Assembly (NCBI GenBank): GCA_001898465.1
Contig: MKTX01000015.1
Coordinates: 62,001-126,000 of the forward strand
DNA length: 64,000 nucleotides
Direction: 5' to 3'
DNA from: Sphingobacteriales bacterium 39-19
GTDB lineage: Bacteria > Bacteroidota > Bacteroidia > Chitinophagales > Chitinophagaceae
Shown: positions 1 through 11,840 of the stretch, piece by piece
Position numbering within the stretch: the first letter of the stretch is position 1
Layout of the letters: every line of letters begins with the position of its first letter
The notes under the pieces: model-generated
What the model saw: the letters and a program-made list of their open reading frames with translations, nothing else
Databases searched by the model: none
Told to the model about the DNA's origin: nothing
Made by a program: the position numbers and the translations under genes

Positions 1-1014
1 GGTATTGGCACGGTGCATTTTTCTAAATTCATCAGCTCTTTTACTTCGGTATATGGCCAGCACATCCTCTTTATACACATTGCCATAAATCACAGGTTTT
101 GAAATTTGTACATCTCCAAAATATTCAAATGGAGTAGATACGGCTAAATAATCGCAGGGGGCTACATCCCCATTGTAATTAATGAATAATACTTCGGGCT
201 GGGTACAACCCGTTACTTCCGGTATCATACCGGGAAGCCATATTTCCATCCCATTTTTACGAACCCGTTGTACGGCTTCTTTAAAGATATTTTCAGCATA
301 GGCATTGCCGGCAGGCGAGTACAAATAACGCCCTTTATGTAAGCCTGTAAAGGACATTAAATTATTTACATAAATTCTTTTTATGTGTAAGCTATGTACA
401 AAATCAACATAGTCGGGCAGTTCGCTTATGTTTTGTTTATGCGCAACAAAGGTTACGGCAACCTTATCTATCATGCTTTCTTTTTCCAGGTTGCAAAATG
501 CTTCTAGTATTTTTGAATGATCTACCCCGGTTTTAAATGCCTCTACAGTTTCTTTCTTTAGCCCATCGAGTGAAATATTAATTTCGGTGATGGGCATTTT
601 TTTTAATTTGGAAATATTCTCCGGTGTCAGCAACATAGCATTGGATAAAAAAGGGAATTTCATTTTTGGGTTGATTGCCAAAACGGCTTCCATCATTTGA
701 AATAAATGCTTATTCAATAATGCTTCAAAACTGGAAAAATTCATGTACTCCGCATGCTTTACTGCTTTTTCTATTTTGCCCAGTAAAACGGTAAAATCTT
801 TCATACCCATGATGTTTTTTTTACCATCAACAATTTCTTTCCCAAAATTATTGATAAAGCAATGGGTACAGGGGAGATTACAGGCCGTAACGGTTTGCAA
901 TAAAATAGTGGTCGGGTAATTCTGTATATAATGCTTATACCCTGTTTTTACCCGGGCATAATATTCAGAGAGGGGGGTGTTAAATAATTTATACCGGAGG
1001 TATTTCGTATTCAT
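1..1014 (-). CDS. Radical SAM/SPASM-type protein, 3' end outside window
   Basis: The reading frame starts at an ATG at 1014 and runs off the left edge, so the C-terminus is missing. Residues 45-52 carry the radical SAM iron-sulfur motif CxxxCxxC (ACNLPCTHC). Further on are a 'NISLDGL' stretch typical of the radical SAM barrel and a late pair of cysteines (CTQPEVLF...APCDYL) like those of SPASM domains, which bind extra clusters. SPASM proteins often modify peptides or mature enzymes, but no substrate peptide is visible here. The fold is well supported; the reaction is unknown. The esterase gene upstream on the same strand is separated by a terminator, so this is probably its own transcription unit. 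Confidence 0.85.
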   Translation of the reverse strand, partial: MNTKYLRYKLFNTPLSEYYARVKTGYKHYIQNYPTTILLQTVTACNLPCTHCFINNFGKEIVDGKKNIMGMKDFTVLLGKIEKAVKHAEYMNFSSFEALLNKHLFQMMEAVLAINPKMKFPFLSNAMLLTPENISKLKKMPITEINISLDGLKKETVEAFKTGVDHSKILEAFCNLEKESMIDKVAVTFVAHKQNISELPDYVDFVHSLHIKRIYVNNLMSFTGLHKGRYLYSPAGNAYAENIFKEAVQRVRKNGMEIWLPGMIPEVTGCTQPEVLFINYNGDVAPCDYLAVSTPFEYFGDVQISKPVIYGNVYKEDVLAIYRSKRADEFRKMHRANT

Positions 1015-1111
1015 TTGTAAGAAAAAAATTTGCTATGACAGGCAGCAAATTTAGCTAATAAATGTGGTACCTCACAGGCATTGTATATGAATCTCCGTAT
1101 TTCATAAATAC

Positions 1112-1143
1112 AAAAAAAGAGGATGGTATAAACGATCCTCTTT
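1112..1143 (-). terminator. Rho-independent terminator of the esterase gene
   Basis: A perfect 9-bp stem AAAGAGGAT/ATCCTCTTT with a 10-nt loop is followed on the minus strand by a run of seven T. It sits 38 bp beyond the esterase stop codon and upstream of the radical SAM gene. Confidence 0.8.
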
Positions 1144-1180
1144 ACAGCTTTAACAGTAGATATTGTATGCCTTTGTTAGG

Positions 1181-2542
1181 TTAGTTCTTTATAAATCTCA
1201 GTTTTTCAATTTTATTATCTTCAATAATTTCAGCCACATAATTACCTTTTGCCATATAGTTAAAGGGAATCACCAGGGTTCCTGTTCCATTGAGTGTTAC
1301 CTGTTTTACCAGTTGGCCTTGTGTATTATAAATATTCAACCGGGCATTTACAAATAATACATCGGTATTTATACGAATATCATTTACTACAGGGTTCGGG
1401 TATATGAGGATATTTCCTTTACTTCCAAAATCAACAAACCGTATTTCACTCAATTTGTAGTCGCCGTTATTATCCTGTTGTTTGATCCTGTAAAATATTT
1501 TACCCCTGCCCGGTGCCGGGTCGGTAAAACTATAATTACCGCCATTACTGCCATTGCTATTTACAAAACCGATTGATGTCCAGTTACGGTTATCCTTACT
1601 TCTTTCAACAGAAAAGCCCAGGCTGTTTACTTCATTACGGGTACTCCATTGCAATAAGGTTTGCGATTGGTTTTTTGTTGCATTAAAAGCGGTGAAATTT
1701 ACCGGTACGATATTAAAATTTCTTTTGAACTGCAGCATCCATTCATACACATTTCTTTTCCCGTTCATGGAGTCGTTATATTGCCCGTTAGCATTTAAAT
1801 CCAGGTCGTAAGTAGTCCAGGATGCTTCGTGTAAAGGGATAGAAGGATGAAAAATAATCCTGCGGGCTAATGGAGTAGGTGGTACGGGTGCTGCATTTAT
1901 ATGATCTACAAAATAGTTTGTATAACTAAGGGGTACCGAAGGGTCATTATCATTGTGTGTAGCCAGTACAGGTAAATTACCCGCTGCCATATTCAGGGCA
2001 TAACTCAGGTTGGGGCCCTGGGCACCTGCACAGGGGATAAGCGCTGCAATTCTTTCTGCATATGTTTTACTGGTTCCCGCATAGGCCCAGCAAGCGCCGC
2101 CGCCTAAGCTTAGGCCGGTTAAGTACACCCGGTTAATATCTACTTTATAATGGGTTTCAATATAGTTAAAGCACTCTGTAATATTACCACTCCACATGCC
2201 AGAGGTAAACTGGGGTGTAATCACAATAAATTTAAAAGTTTCTCCATTTACTGTAAATGAATTTGGGAATATACCTACATTAATTTGGCGAGGTGTGCCA
2301 TTGGTTAAAACCTTATTTAAATCTGTAGTACCATTGCCCAGTTCTCCAATACCGGTTAAAAATAAAATTACCGGAAATTTTTCATTGGGATTATCCCAGT
2401 AACCCTGGGGCAAATATTCATAAAAACCATTTGAGCCGGAACAAATACTTACGCCCGGTTTGGGAGTATGTGTTTGGCTGATACTGTAAAAAGCAGGTAA
2501 CATAAGGAATGCAAGAATTGCAAAACGAATAGAAAATTTCAT
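1181..2542 (-). CDS. Secreted esterase/PHB-depolymerase-like hydrolase with T9SS sorting domain
   Basis: 453 aa. An N-terminal signal peptide (about residues 1-22) precedes an alpha/beta-hydrolase domain. The nucleophile elbow GLSLGGG gives Ser145, and Asp200 (HNDNDP) and His238 (LHEASW) complete a plausible triad. Residues 280-370 resemble a beta-sandwich. The last 80 residues start with IYPNP and match a type A C-terminal sorting domain, so the protein is probably exported by the type IX system to the surface or medium. The family includes feruloyl/acetyl-xylan esterases and polyhydroxybutyrate depolymerases, and the substrate cannot be told. An operator-like palindrome lies 61 bp upstream. 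Confidence 0.8.
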   Translation of the reverse strand: MKFSIRFAILAFLMLPAFYSISQTHTPKPGVSICSGSNGFYEYLPQGYWDNPNEKFPVILFLTGIGELGNGTTDLNKVLTNGTPRQINVGIFPNSFTVNGETFKFIVITPQFTSGMWSGNITECFNYIETHYKVDINRVYLTGLSLGGGACWAYAGTSKTYAERIAALIPCAGAQGPNLSYALNMAAGNLPVLATHNDNDPSVPLSYTNYFVDHINAAPVPPTPLARRIIFHPSIPLHEASWTTYDLDLNANGQYNDSMNGKRNVYEWMLQFKRNFNIVPVNFTAFNATKNQSQTLLQWSTRNEVNSLGFSVERSKDNRNWTSIGFVNSNGSNGGNYSFTDPAPGRGKIFYRIKQQDNNGDYKLSEIRFVDFGSKGNILIYPNPVVNDIRINTDVLFVNARLNIYNTQGQLVKQVTLNGTGTLVIPFNYMAKGNYVAEIIEDNKIEKLRFIKN

Positions 2543-2923
2543 TTTTTGGGAGTTATTTAAATAAAAATTATTTCAGCTTGCCGGAGGGAAAATAGTTTGC
2601 TATAGTGTTAGGATTACACAAAAGTATCATGCCGGCAAATGATAATGTGTAGTACAAAATATTATTTATACTAAAAGTTTTTCACAATTGTGGATTACTT
2701 GTACTAAAATGAACGAATATGTATGAATATTTGTCAGCCGCTTATATATATTAAAATTCTTTAAATAGGATTTTTATCAAAAATCTTACCAATTACCGAT
2801 AAAAAATCAATTGATTCTTTTCTATTAAATAATATTTCTTACCTTTGCCCTCCTTTAATTTTGGGTCAGTGGCATTTGCCGCTCCAAATAGGGGCCTTCT
2901 CAATAAAACGTTTTATATACAAT
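2543..2923. promoter_or_regulatory. Divergent intergenic region with rpoB promoter
   Basis: 381 bp lie between the esterase and rpoB starts. TACCTTTG at 2840-2847 matches the Bacteroidota -7 element TAnnTTTG, but no clear TTG lies 19-21 bp before it; the nearest, at 2811, is 26 bp away. Transcription from here would leave a leader of about 70 nt before the rpoB ATG at 2924. No ribosomal protein gene precedes rpoB. Confidence 0.6.
2604..2620. promoter_or_regulatory. Possible fifth copy of the GTGT-N7-ACACA palindrome
   Basis: AGTGT-TAGGATT-ACACA has the same spacing as the four sites of the starch locus and lies upstream of the secreted esterase. The central seven bases are less AT-rich, and one chance match in 64 kb is not surprising, so this is tentative. 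Confidence 0.3.
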
Positions 2924-5900
2924 ATGTCTGCAACAACTTCAAAAGCTGCTCCTCGTATCAATTTCGGTAAAGTTGAACTGGTAGCGGAACAACCCGACTT
3001 GCTCGGTATTCAAATTCAATCGTTCAAAGATTTTTTTCAATTGGAAACAACCCCTGATAAACGTAATGTGGAAGGGCTTTTCCGTGTGTTTAAAGAAAAC
3101 TTTCCGATTACCGATACCCGCAATATTTTTGTGTTGGAATTTTTGGATTATTTCGTTGATCCACCTCGTTACACCATTGATGAATGTATAGAAAGAGGTT
3201 TAACCTATGCGGTGCCTTTAAAAGCAAAATTACGGCTCAGCTGTAATGATGAAGAGCATGTGGATTTTCAAACCATTGTGCAGGATGTTTTCCTGGGCAA
3301 CATTCCTTATATGACCCCCCGGGGTACTTTTGTGATTAATGGTGCCGAAAGGGTGGTGGTAAGCCAGCTTCACCGTTCGCCCGGTGTGTTTTTCGGACAA
3401 AGCATACACCCCAACGGAACTAAAATTTACTCTGCCCGGGTGATTCCTTTTAAAGGTGCCTGGATGGAATTTGCAACCGATATCAATAATGTGATGTTCG
3501 CATATATTGATCGTAAGAAAAAATTCCCGGTTACTACCTTATTACGTTCTATTGGTTATGAAACCGATAAGGATATCCTGGAACTTTTTGGTATGGCTGA
3601 TGAAGTAAAAGCCGATCGCAAAACCCTGGAAAAAAATATTGGTAAACGCCTGGCTGCCCGTGTACTCCGTACCTGGGTAGAAGATTTTGTAGATGAAGAT
3701 ACCGGTGAAGTGGTTTCTTTAGAAAGAAATGAAGTGATCCTGGAAAGAGATACCGTATTGGATGAAGCCAATATTGCTCTCATTACTGAAATGGAAGTGA
3801 AAAGCGTATTCATTCAAAAAGAAGAAGTAAGCGGGGATTATGCTATTATATATAATACGCTAAATAAAGATACCAGCAATAGCGAAATTGAAGCGGTACA
3901 ACACATTTACAAACAATTGCGTGGCGCCGATGCCCCCGATGACGAAACCGCCCGGGGTATTATTGATAAATTATTTTTTAGCGACAAACGCTATGACCTG
4001 GGTGAAGTAGGCCGTTATAAAATTAACCGCCGCCTGGGATTAAACTTCCCCATTGAGAAAAAAGTATTAACCAAAGATGATATTATAGCCATCATTAAAA
4101 CCCTGGTACAATTAACCAATGGTAAAAGTGAAGTGGATGATATCGATCACCTCAGTAACCGGCGTGTACGTACCGTAGGCGAACAGTTATATGCCCAGTT
4201 TGGTGTTGGTTTGGCCCGTATGGCCCGAACCATCCGGGAAAGAATGAACGTAAGAGATAACGAAGTATTTACACCCGTTGACCTGATCAATGCCCGTACC
4301 TTATCATCTGTTATCAATTCGTTTTTTGGAACTTCCCAGTTATCCCAGTTCCTGGATCAAACCAATCCATTAAGTGAGATAACCCACAAGCGCCGTATTT
4401 CAGCGCTCGGGCCCGGCGGTTTAAGCAGGGAGCGTGCAGGCTTCGAAGTACGGGACGTACACTATAGCCACTATGGCCGTTTATGTACTATTGAAACTCC
4501 CGAAGGACCCAATATTGGATTGATCTCTACACTCTGTGTACATGCTAAGATCAATGAAATGGGCTTTATTGAAACACCTTACCGCAAAGTGAACGAGGGG
4601 AAAGTAGATATGAAAAAGATCACTTTCTTAAGTGCAGAAGAAGAAGATACGGCTAAAATTGCACAGGCTAATATTGACATTGACGATAAAGGCAACTTTA
4701 TAGAAGATATGATCAAGTCTCGCCAAACAGGTGATTTCCCTATTCTTCCAAAAGAAGAAGTAGAGTATATGGATGTGGCGCCCAACCAGATTGTAGGGTT
4801 AAGTGCATCGTTAATTCCGTTTCTGGAACATGATGATGCCAACCGTGCTTTGATGGGATCGAACATGCAGCGCCAGGCAGTACCGCTTATTAAACCAGAA
4901 GTACCCATTGTAGGTACCGGATTAGAAGGCAAAGCAGCCCGGGATGCAAGGATCCAGGTACATGCTGATGGTGACGGTGTGGTAGAATTTGTAGATGCCA
5001 ATGAAATCCATGTGCGGTATAAAAGAGATGAATCACAACAACTCGTAAGCTTTGAAGATGATTTAACGGTGTATAAGTTGACGAAGTTCGTACGTACCAA
5101 CCAGGAAACCTGCATCAACCTTCGCCCTGCCGTGGTAAAAGGCCAAAAAGTATCTGCCGGCGACTTCTTAACCGAAGGGTATGCAACCAAAGGTGGAGAA
5201 CTGGCGCTGGGCCGTAACCTGAAAGTAGCATTCATGCCGTGGAAAGGATACAACTTTGAAGATGCTATCGTAATTTCTGAAAAAGTGGTAAAAGAAGATT
5301 TATTTACCTCAATCCATATCAGCGAATTTGAAACGGAAGTACGGGATACCAAATTGGGTGAAGAAGAATTAACACCCGATATTCCAAATGTAAGCGAAGA
5401 AGCTACCAAAGACCTGGATCAAAATGGAATCATCCGCATTGGCGCCTCTATTAAAGAAGGAGATATCATTATTGGTAAAATCACTCCAAAAGGAGAAAGT
5501 GATCCTACACCGGAAGAAAAACTGCTCCGTGCCATTTTTGGCGATAAAGCCGGTGATGCCAAAGACGCTTCATTAAAAGCACCCAGCGGAACAGAAGGGG
5601 TGGTAATTGATAAAAAATTATTTCAACGGGCTAAGAAAGATAAGAACGCTAAAGTAAGAGAGAAAGCACAGATTGAAAAGATTGAAAAAATGCATGAGGA
5701 CAATGAGAAAACACTCATGGACCTGCTGCAACATAAATTACAAACCTTACTAAAAGACAAAACCAGCCAGGGCGTATCCAATAATTTTGGTGAAATGCTT
5801 ATTGCAAAAGGCGTTAAGTTTAATGCTAAAAACCTGGCCAATCTTGATATTGCTAACGTAAATCCTTTGGGATGGAGTGGCGATGAAAAAACGGATAACC

Positions 5901-6733
5901 TTATCAATATTTTGTTGCATAACTACAACATTAAATTCAATGAAGAATTAGGCCGTTTTAAAAGAGAAAAATTCAATATTTCTATCGGTGATGAACTACC
6001 TGCCGGTGTATTGAAATTAGCCAAAGTGTACTTAGCTGTAAAACGCAAGCTTAAAGTGGGCGATAAAATGGCGGGACGGCATGGGAACAAAGGTATTGTA
6101 GCAAAAATTGTACGCCAGGAAGATATGCCTTTCCTGGAAGATGGTACACCGGTAGATATTGTACTCAATCCATTGGGCGTACCCAGCCGTATGAACCTGG
6201 GGCAAATTTATGAAACCGTTTTAGGATGGGCCGGTGAAAAACTGGGTGTAAAATTTGCAACTCCTATTTTTGATGGGGCTACCGTAGAAGAAATTGATGA
6301 AAATATAAATACCGCAGGCTTACCAAAATTTGGCCATACTTATTTATATGATGGTGAAACCGGTGAACGCTTCGATCAAAAAGCAACAGTGGGTATTATC
6401 TATATGATCAAACTGCATCACATGGTAGATGATAAAATGCATGCCCGTTCTATAGGACCGTATAGTTTAATTACACAACAACCTTTGGGTGGTAAAGCAC
6501 AATTTGGCGGACAACGTTTTGGTGAAATGGAAGTGTGGGCACTGGAAGCGTATGGAGCATCTAATATTTTACAGGAATTATTAACCTTAAAATCAGATGA
6601 TATCATTGGCCGGGCTAAAACTTATGAAGCTATTGTGAAAGGAGAAAATATTCCAAGGGCCGGAATTCCGGAATCATTCAATGTATTGGTTCATGAATTA
6701 AGAGGCTTAGGTTTAGATCTCACATTTGAGTAA
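2924..6733 (+). CDS. rpoB: DNA-directed RNA polymerase subunit beta
   Basis: 1269 aa from the ATG at 2924. The frame is open to a TTG at 2861, but the residues before the ATG do not look like RpoB and no family member needs them. The sequence is a full-length beta subunit: the N-terminal protrusion and lobe, the rifampicin region around [15 protein letters not shown] and [11 protein letters not shown], the [12 protein letters not shown] motif, and the C-terminal clamp ending in the LRGLGLDL motif. It forms the core enzyme with alpha, beta' (next gene) and omega. Unusually, rplKAJL do not precede it. Confidence 0.99.
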   Translation: MSATTSKAAPRINFGKVELVAEQPDLLGIQIQSFKDFFQLETTPDKRNVEGLFRVFKENFPITDTRNIFVLEFLDYFVDPPRYTIDECIERGLTYAVPLKAKLRLSCNDEEHVDFQTIVQDVFLGNIPYMTPRGTFVINGAERVVVSQLHRSPGVFFGQSIHPNGTKIYSARVIPFKGAWMEFATDINNVMFAYIDRKKKFPVTTLLRSIGYETDKDILELFGMADEVKADRKTLEKNIGKRLAARVLRTWVEDFVDEDTGEVVSLERNEVILERDTVLDEANIALITEMEVKSVFIQKEEVSGDYAIIYNTLNKDTSNSEIEAVQHIYKQLRGADAPDDETARGIIDKLFFSDKRYDLGEVGRYKINRRLGLNFPIEKKVLTKDDIIAIIKTLVQLTNGKSEVDDIDHLSNRRVRTVGEQLYAQFGVGLARMARTIRERMNVRDNEVFTPVDLINARTLSSVINSFFGTSQLSQFLDQTNPLSEITHKRRISALGPGGLSRERAGFEVRDVHYSHYGRLCTIETPEGPNIGLISTLCVHAKINEMGFIETPYRKVNEGKVDMKKITFLSAEEEDTAKIAQANIDIDDKGNFIEDMIKSRQTGDFPILPKEEVEYMDVAPNQIVGLSASLIPFLEHDDANRALMGSNMQRQAVPLIKPEVPIVGTGLEGKAARDARIQVHADGDGVVEFVDANEIHVRYKRDESQQLVSFEDDLTVYKLTKFVRTNQETCINLRPAVVKGQKVSAGDFLTEGYATKGGELALGRNLKVAFMPWKGYNFEDAIVISEKVVKEDLFTSIHISEFETEVRDTKLGEEELTPDIPNVSEEATKDLDQNGIIRIGASIKEGDIIIGKITPKGESDPTPEEKLLRAIFGDKAGDAKDASLKAPSGTEGVVIDKKLFQRAKKDKNAKVREKAQIEKIEKMHEDNEKTLMDLLQHKLQTLLKDKTSQGVSNNFGEMLIAKGVKFNAKNLANLDIANVNPLGWSGDEKTDNLINILLHNYNIKFNEELGRFKREKFNISIGDELPAGVLKLAKVYLAVKRKLKVGDKMAGRHGNKGIVAKIVRQEDMPFLEDGTPVDIVLNPLGVPSRMNLGQIYETVLGWAGEKLGVKFATPIFDGATVEEIDENINTAGLPKFGHTYLYDGETGERFDQKATVGIIYMIKLHHMVDDKMHARSIGPYSLITQQPLGGKAQFGGQRFGEMEVWALEAYGASNILQELLTLKSDDIIGRAKTYEAIVKGENIPRAGIPESFNVLVHELRGLGLDLTFE

Positions 6734-6740
6734 ACAAAAC

Positions 6741-6754
6741 GGAATGATCATTCC
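6741..6754. repeat. Perfect 14-bp palindrome between rpoB and rpoC
   Basis: GGAATGATCATTCC is its own reverse complement and begins 7 bp after the rpoB stop. The following 30 bp are AT-only with a repeated ATTATCAATT unit. It could be an RNA processing point, a weak attenuator or a protein site; no T-run follows. Confidence 0.5.
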
Positions 6755-6797
6755 CATTGGATTATCAATTATCAATTAAAAATTATTAATTAAGAAT

Positions 6798-9700
6798 ATG
6801 GCATTCAAAAAAGAAAATCGTCCGAGACCAGCTTTTTCCCAAATTACCATTGGGTTGGCTTCGCCGGATACTATTTTAGAAAGAAGCTATGGTGAAGTGT
6901 TAAAGCCTGAAACCATTAACTATCGTACTTACAAGCCCGAAAGAGATGGTTTGTTTTGCGAAAGAATTTTTGGGCCGGTAAAAGATTACGAATGTGCATG
7001 CGGAAAATATAAAAGAATACGGTATAAAAGCATCGTGTGTGACCGTTGTGGCGTAGAAGTTACTGAAAAGAAAGTGCGCCGTGAGCGGATGGGCCACATT
7101 AAATTGGTGGTACCCGTAGTGCATATCTGGTATTTTAAATCCTTACCAAACAAAATTGGTTACCTGCTGGGGATGAGTTCTAAAAAATTAGAAACCATTG
7201 TATATTATGAACGCTTTGTAGTAATACAACCCGGCCTGCGGGCAGATAAAGGCCAAAATTATGGCGACCTGCTCACCGAAGAAGAATACCTGGATATCCT
7301 GGATGCCCTGCCTAAAGAAAACCAGTACCTGCCAGATGAAGACCCGGATAAATTTGTTGCCAAAATGGGTGCCGAAGCGGTACAGGCCATGTTGGGTAAA
7401 TTAGATTTAGACCAGTTGAGTTTCGATCTTCGCCATGCTGCCGCAAACGAAACTTCTCAGCAACGTAAAGCCGATGCTTTAAAAAGGTTGAGTGTAGTAG
7501 AAAGTTTCCGGGATGCGAATACACGTATTCAAAACCGTCCTGAATGGATGGTTATGCAATACATCCCTGTTATTCCACCGGAACTACGTCCGCTTGTTCC
7601 TTTGGATGGTGGCCGTTTTGCTTCATCCGATTTAAATGATTTGTATCGCCGTGTTATTATTCGTAATAACCGTTTAAAAAGATTATTAGAAATTAAAGCA
7701 CCTGAAGTAATTCTTAGGAATGAAAAAAGAATGCTGCAGGAAGCAATAGACTCATTGTTTGATAATAGCCGTAAATCAAATGCAGTAAAAGCAGAAGGTG
7801 GACGTGCTTTAAAATCATTGAGTGATGTATTGAAAGGTAAACAAGGACGTTTCCGTCAAAACTTATTGGGTAAACGGGTTGACTATTCCGGCCGTTCCGT
7901 AATCGTAGTAGGGCCTGAGTTAAAAATGCATGAGTGTGGCCTTCCGAAAGATATGGCAGCAGAATTATTTAAGCCCTTTATCATTCGCAAACTCATTGAA
8001 AGAGGTATTGTAAAAACAGTAAAAAGCGCACGTAAATTAGTTGATAAAAAGGAAGCCATCATTTGGGATATTCTTGAAAATATTTTGAAAGGGCATCCCA
8101 TCATGCTGAACCGGGCCCCAACCCTGCACCGTTTATCAATACAGGCTTTTCAACCTAAATTGATTGAAGGTAAAGCTATCCAACTGCATCCATTGGTAAC
8201 TACCGCTTTTAATGCCGATTTTGATGGTGACCAAATGGCGGTGCATGTACCTTTAAGTAATGCAGCTATCCTGGAAGCCCAATTGCTGATGCTTTCTTCT
8301 CACAATATACTGAACCCGCAAAATGGTACCCCTATTACCCTGCCTTCGCAGGACATGGTACTGGGTTTATATTATATCACCAAGGCTAAAAAAACTATCG
8401 GTGAAGATAAAGTAAGAGGCGAAGGAAAAGTGTTCTATAATTCCGACGAAGTAATTATAGCTTATAATGAAAAGCAAGTAGATCTTCATGCCAGCATTAA
8501 AGTGAAAGCAAACTGGCGGAATAATGATGGTACATTAACTTATAAATTAATTGATACCACGGTAGGCCGTGTTATATTCAACCAGTTTGTTCCCAAAGAA
8601 GTGGGCTTTATCAATGCCTTGCTTACAAAGAAAAACCTGCGTGAAATTATCGGTGATATTATTAAATGGACAAGCGTACCCATCACTGCTAAATTTTTAG
8701 ATGATATAAAATCATTGGGATACCGCATGGCCTTCCGGGGTGGATTATCCTTTAATATCAATGACCTTATTATACCCGAAGTAAAAGCAGAACTGGTAGA
8801 GAATGCACAAAGTGAAGTAGCCGAAGTGTGGGATAGTTATAATATGGGACTTATCACCAACAACGAAAGGTATAACCAGATTATTGACATCTGGAGCCGG
8901 GTAGATACCAAGGTTACAGAAACTTTAATACGGGAACTGGCAGAAGATAAACAAGGGTTCAACTCAGTTTATATGATGCTGGATAGTGGAGCCAGGGGTA
9001 GTAAACAACAGATTAAACAGCTGGCAGGTTTAAGAGGCTTAATGGCGAAACCCCGTAAATCAGGTTCATCCGGTTCTGAAATTATTGAGAACCCGATCCT
9101 GGCTAACTTTAAAGATGGCCTGAGTGTATTGGAATACTTTATCAGTACGCATGGTGCCCGTAAAGGTTTGGCAGATACAGCACTTAAAACAGCCGATGCC
9201 GGTTACCTGACCCGTAGGCTTGTAGATGTGGCACAGGATGTAGTAATTAATGATGAAGATTGCGGAACTTTAAGAGGTATTGCTACTTCAGCATTAAAAG
9301 ACAATGAAGACATCATAGAACCATTAAGCGACAGGATAGAAGGCCGTACTTCTTTGCATGATATTTATCACCCGGAAACTGAAGAGTTAATTTTAAAAGC
9401 CGGTGAAGAAATCAGTGCAGATATGGCTGAGAAAATAGAAGAATGTGGCATTGAAACCGTAGAAATCCGTTCTGTACTTACCTGCGAAAGCAGCCGGGGT
9501 GTGTGTGTGAAATGTTATGGTAAAAACTTAGCATCGGGCATACTGGCACAGCGTGGCGATGCCGTAGGTATTATTGCTGCACAAAGTATTGGTGAACCGG
9601 GTACCCAGCTTACCCTGCGTACCTTCCACGTAGGTGGTGTGGCAGGTTCGGCTTCAGTAGAAAGTAACCTCTATGCTAAATTTGACGGCACCTTACAATT

Positions 9701-11090
9701 TGACGGCTTACGTACTGTTGCTACCGAAGGAAACGATGGTAAAAAAGCACAGGTTGTAATCGGCCGTACCGGTGAAATTAGAAACCTGGATGTAAAGAGC
9801 GACAGGTTACTGAACACTTCTCATATTCCTTACGGATCTACTTTACTGGTAAAAGATGGCCAAAAAGTAAACAAAGGCGATGTGATTTGTACCTGGGATC
9901 CTTTCAATAATGTAATTGTTGCAGAAATTAATGGTAAAGTAAGTTTTGAAGGCGTAATAGAAGGTATTACCTACCGGGAAGAAGCCGATGAGCAAACAGG
10001 CCATAAAGAAAAAGTAGTTATCGAAACTAAAGATAAAACGAAACTGGCTACCATTATCGTAGAAGGAAAAGAAAAGAAATCATACAACTTACCCGTGGGC
10101 TCGCATATCACTATAGAAGAAGGAGATGAAGTGAAGAGTGGCCAGGTACTTGTAAAAATCCCCCGGATTTTAAGTAAACTAAAAGATATTACAGGTGGTT
10201 TACCACGTGTTACCGAATTGTTTGAAGCCCGTAACCCAAGCAACCCGGCTGTAGTTTGCGAAATTGATGGCGTTGTATCTTTTGGCAGCATTAAAAGAGG
10301 TAACCGGGAAATTATTGTAGAAGCCAAAGATGGGGTGGTGCGTAAATACCTGGTGCCGCTCAGTCGCCAGATATTGGTACAAGATGGCGATTTTGTAAAA
10401 GCAGGATCTTCATTAAGTGATGGACAGATTGCACCTGCAGACATCCTCGCCATTAAAGGGCCTTTTGCAGTACAGGAATATGTGGTAAATGAAATACAGG
10501 AAGTTTATCGCTTACAAGGTGTAAGAATTAATGATAAGCATATTGAAGTGATTGTAAGGCAAATGATGCGTAAAGTAACAATTGAAGATGCCGGCGATAC
10601 AAAATTCTTAGAAGGCGATACAGAAGACCGTATGGACTTTAATGCCGAAAACGATTATATCTTCGATAAAAAAGTGGTTGTAGACCAGGGCGAAAGTACC
10701 AAGCTAAAAACGGGTCAAATAGTAACCCTTAGAGAAGTAAGAGAAGAAAACTCTATCTTACGCAGGGCAGATAAAAAATTAGTAGAATACCGGGATACAG
10801 AACCCGCTACTTCGTCGCCTTTATTGCTGGGTATTACCAAAGCATCTTTAGGAACGCATAGTTGGATATCTGCCGCCTCCTTCCAGGAAACAACCAAAGT
10901 GCTTTCTTCCGCAGCTATACAAGGTAAAACAGATGAAATGCTGGGATTAAAAGAAAATGTAATCACCGGCCATCATATCCCTGCCGGTACCGGATTGCGT
11001 GATTTTGAAAATATGATTGTAGGTAGTAAAGAAGAATATGAATTGCTGATGACGACCAAAGAAGCCATGAGTTTCGACGAAGAAGAATAA
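6798..11090 (+). CDS. rpoC: DNA-directed RNA polymerase subunit beta'
   Basis: 1430 aa, starting at an ATG 64 bp after rpoB and presumably co-transcribed with it. The N-terminal zinc site ([20 protein letters not shown]) is intact. The catalytic loop NADFDGD begins near residue 472 and carries the three Asp that hold the active-site magnesium. A second zinc site ([13 protein letters not shown]) is followed by the [16 protein letters not shown] trigger-loop region. The 1430-aa length includes the inserted segments usual in Bacteroidota. Nothing appears broken. Expression ends at the hairpin at 11112. Confidence 0.99.
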   Translation: MAFKKENRPRPAFSQITIGLASPDTILERSYGEVLKPETINYRTYKPERDGLFCERIFGPVKDYECACGKYKRIRYKSIVCDRCGVEVTEKKVRRERMGHIKLVVPVVHIWYFKSLPNKIGYLLGMSSKKLETIVYYERFVVIQPGLRADKGQNYGDLLTEEEYLDILDALPKENQYLPDEDPDKFVAKMGAEAVQAMLGKLDLDQLSFDLRHAAANETSQQRKADALKRLSVVESFRDANTRIQNRPEWMVMQYIPVIPPELRPLVPLDGGRFASSDLNDLYRRVIIRNNRLKRLLEIKAPEVILRNEKRMLQEAIDSLFDNSRKSNAVKAEGGRALKSLSDVLKGKQGRFRQNLLGKRVDYSGRSVIVVGPELKMHECGLPKDMAAELFKPFIIRKLIERGIVKTVKSARKLVDKKEAIIWDILENILKGHPIMLNRAPTLHRLSIQAFQPKLIEGKAIQLHPLVTTAFNADFDGDQMAVHVPLSNAAILEAQLLMLSSHNILNPQNGTPITLPSQDMVLGLYYITKAKKTIGEDKVRGEGKVFYNSDEVIIAYNEKQVDLHASIKVKANWRNNDGTLTYKLIDTTVGRVIFNQFVPKEVGFINALLTKKNLREIIGDIIKWTSVPITAKFLDDIKSLGYRMAFRGGLSFNINDLIIPEVKAELVENAQSEVAEVWDSYNMGLITNNERYNQIIDIWSRVDTKVTETLIRELAEDKQGFNSVYMMLDSGARGSKQQIKQLAGLRGLMAKPRKSGSSGSEIIENPILANFKDGLSVLEYFISTHGARKGLADTALKTADAGYLTRRLVDVAQDVVINDEDCGTLRGIATSALKDNEDIIEPLSDRIEGRTSLHDIYHPETEELILKAGEEISADMAEKIEECGIETVEIRSVLTCESSRGVCVKCYGKNLASGILAQRGDAVGIIAAQSIGEPGTQLTLRTFHVGGVAGSASVESNLYAKFDGTLQFDGLRTVATEGNDGKKAQVVIGRTGEIRNLDVKSDRLLNTSHIPYGSTLLVKDGQKVNKGDVICTWDPFNNVIVAEINGKVSFEGVIEGITYREEADEQTGHKEKVVIETKDKTKLATIIVEGKEKKSYNLPVGSHITIEEGDEVKSGQVLVKIPRILSKLKDITGGLPRVTELFEARNPSNPAVVCEIDGVVSFGSIKRGNREIIVEAKDGVVRKYLVPLSRQILVQDGDFVKAGSSLSDGQIAPADILAIKGPFAVQEYVVNEIQEVYRLQGVRINDKHIEVIVRQMMRKVTIEDAGDTKFLEGDTEDRMDFNAENDYIFDKKVVVDQGESTKLKTGQIVTLREVREENSILRRADKKLVEYRDTEPATSSPLLLGITKASLGTHSWISAASFQETTKVLSSAAIQGKTDEMLGLKENVITGHHIPAGTGLRDFENMIVGSKEEYELLMTTKEAMSFDEEE

Positions 11091-11111
11091 TTTTTTACTA
11101 AGAACGAATAC

Positions 11112-11144
11112 AAAGAGCAGGATGACAATCTTGCTCTTTTTTTG
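11112..11144 (+). terminator. Strong rho-independent terminator of rpoBC
   Basis: A 12-bp stem (AAAGAGCAGGAT with ATCTTGCTCTTT, one G-T pair) is capped by the tetraloop GACA and followed directly by T's. It begins 22 bp after the rpoC stop. An open frame starting inside it belongs to the next gene only from 11170 on. Confidence 0.9.
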
Positions 11145-11169
11145 TAATATTGATTTTAAAAAATCAAGT

Positions 11170-11748
11170 ATGAGTAAAGGGAGGTTAGAAGCATTCAGCG
11201 ATGGGGTATTGGCTATCATCATAACCATCATGGTATTGGAACTAAAAATACCGGGGGGAGATCAATTGTCTTCTTTAAAACCATTATTGCATACTATTTT
11301 AAGTTATGTAGTGAGTTTTATATATGTGGGTATTTATTGGAATAATCACCACCACCTGTTCCAAAGTGTTACCCATATTAAAGGCAATGTTCTTTGGAAG
11401 AATCTGCACCTGCTATTTTGGTTATCGCTTATCCCCTTTGTTACGGCCTGGGTAGGAGAGCATCAAATGAGTGCAACACCGGTGGCAATTTATGGTGTGG
11501 TTTTATTAATGGCTGCCTTTGCCTGGTATTTATTATTGACTACCTTGTTGAAAAATGAAGGGCCTCATTCTAAACTGGCCCGGTCTTTAGGGAACGACAA
11601 AAAAACATTCATATCCATTGTTATTTATTTTACGGGTATCCTCTCCAGTTTTTTTATACATCCCTGGTTGGGTTATGCCTGCTATATTCTAGTAGCTATC
11701 TTATGGTTTATACCAGATAAGCGTATTGAAAAATTAAATGAGCAGTAA
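11170..11748 (+). CDS. TMEM175-family (DUF1211) potassium-channel-like membrane protein
   Basis: 192 aa from the ATG at 11170. The frame extends upstream to 11122, but that start lies inside the terminator. The N-terminus shows the family hallmark R-x-x-FSDG-x-x-AI-x-x-T (RLEAFSDGVLAIIIT), which in TMEM175 proteins lines the pore. About six hydrophobic helices follow, the usual size for one bacterial subunit, which would assemble as a tetramer. Bacterial members conduct K+ weakly; the physiological role is unclear. It probably has its own promoter in the short gap after the terminator. Confidence 0.85.
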   Translation: MSKGRLEAFSDGVLAIIITIMVLELKIPGGDQLSSLKPLLHTILSYVVSFIYVGIYWNNHHHLFQSVTHIKGNVLWKNLHLLFWLSLIPFVTAWVGEHQMSATPVAIYGVVLLMAAFAWYLLLTTLLKNEGPHSKLARSLGNDKKTFISIVIYFTGILSSFFIHPWLGYACYILVAILWFIPDKRIEKLNEQ

Positions 11749-11840
11749 AAAATTAAAACAAATAAATGATTCCCTGTTTTAAAACCAGGTAAGCCATCCC
11801 GATGATAATTTTCAGGGTTCATACAAAAAAGGGCCTTCTT

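Noticed and set aside
4579-5409. 276-codon open frame antisense to rpoB
   Set aside because: It mirrors rpoB codons, has no recognisable domain or leader, and rpoB is certain. The same holds for the antisense frames in rpoC (9971-10453).
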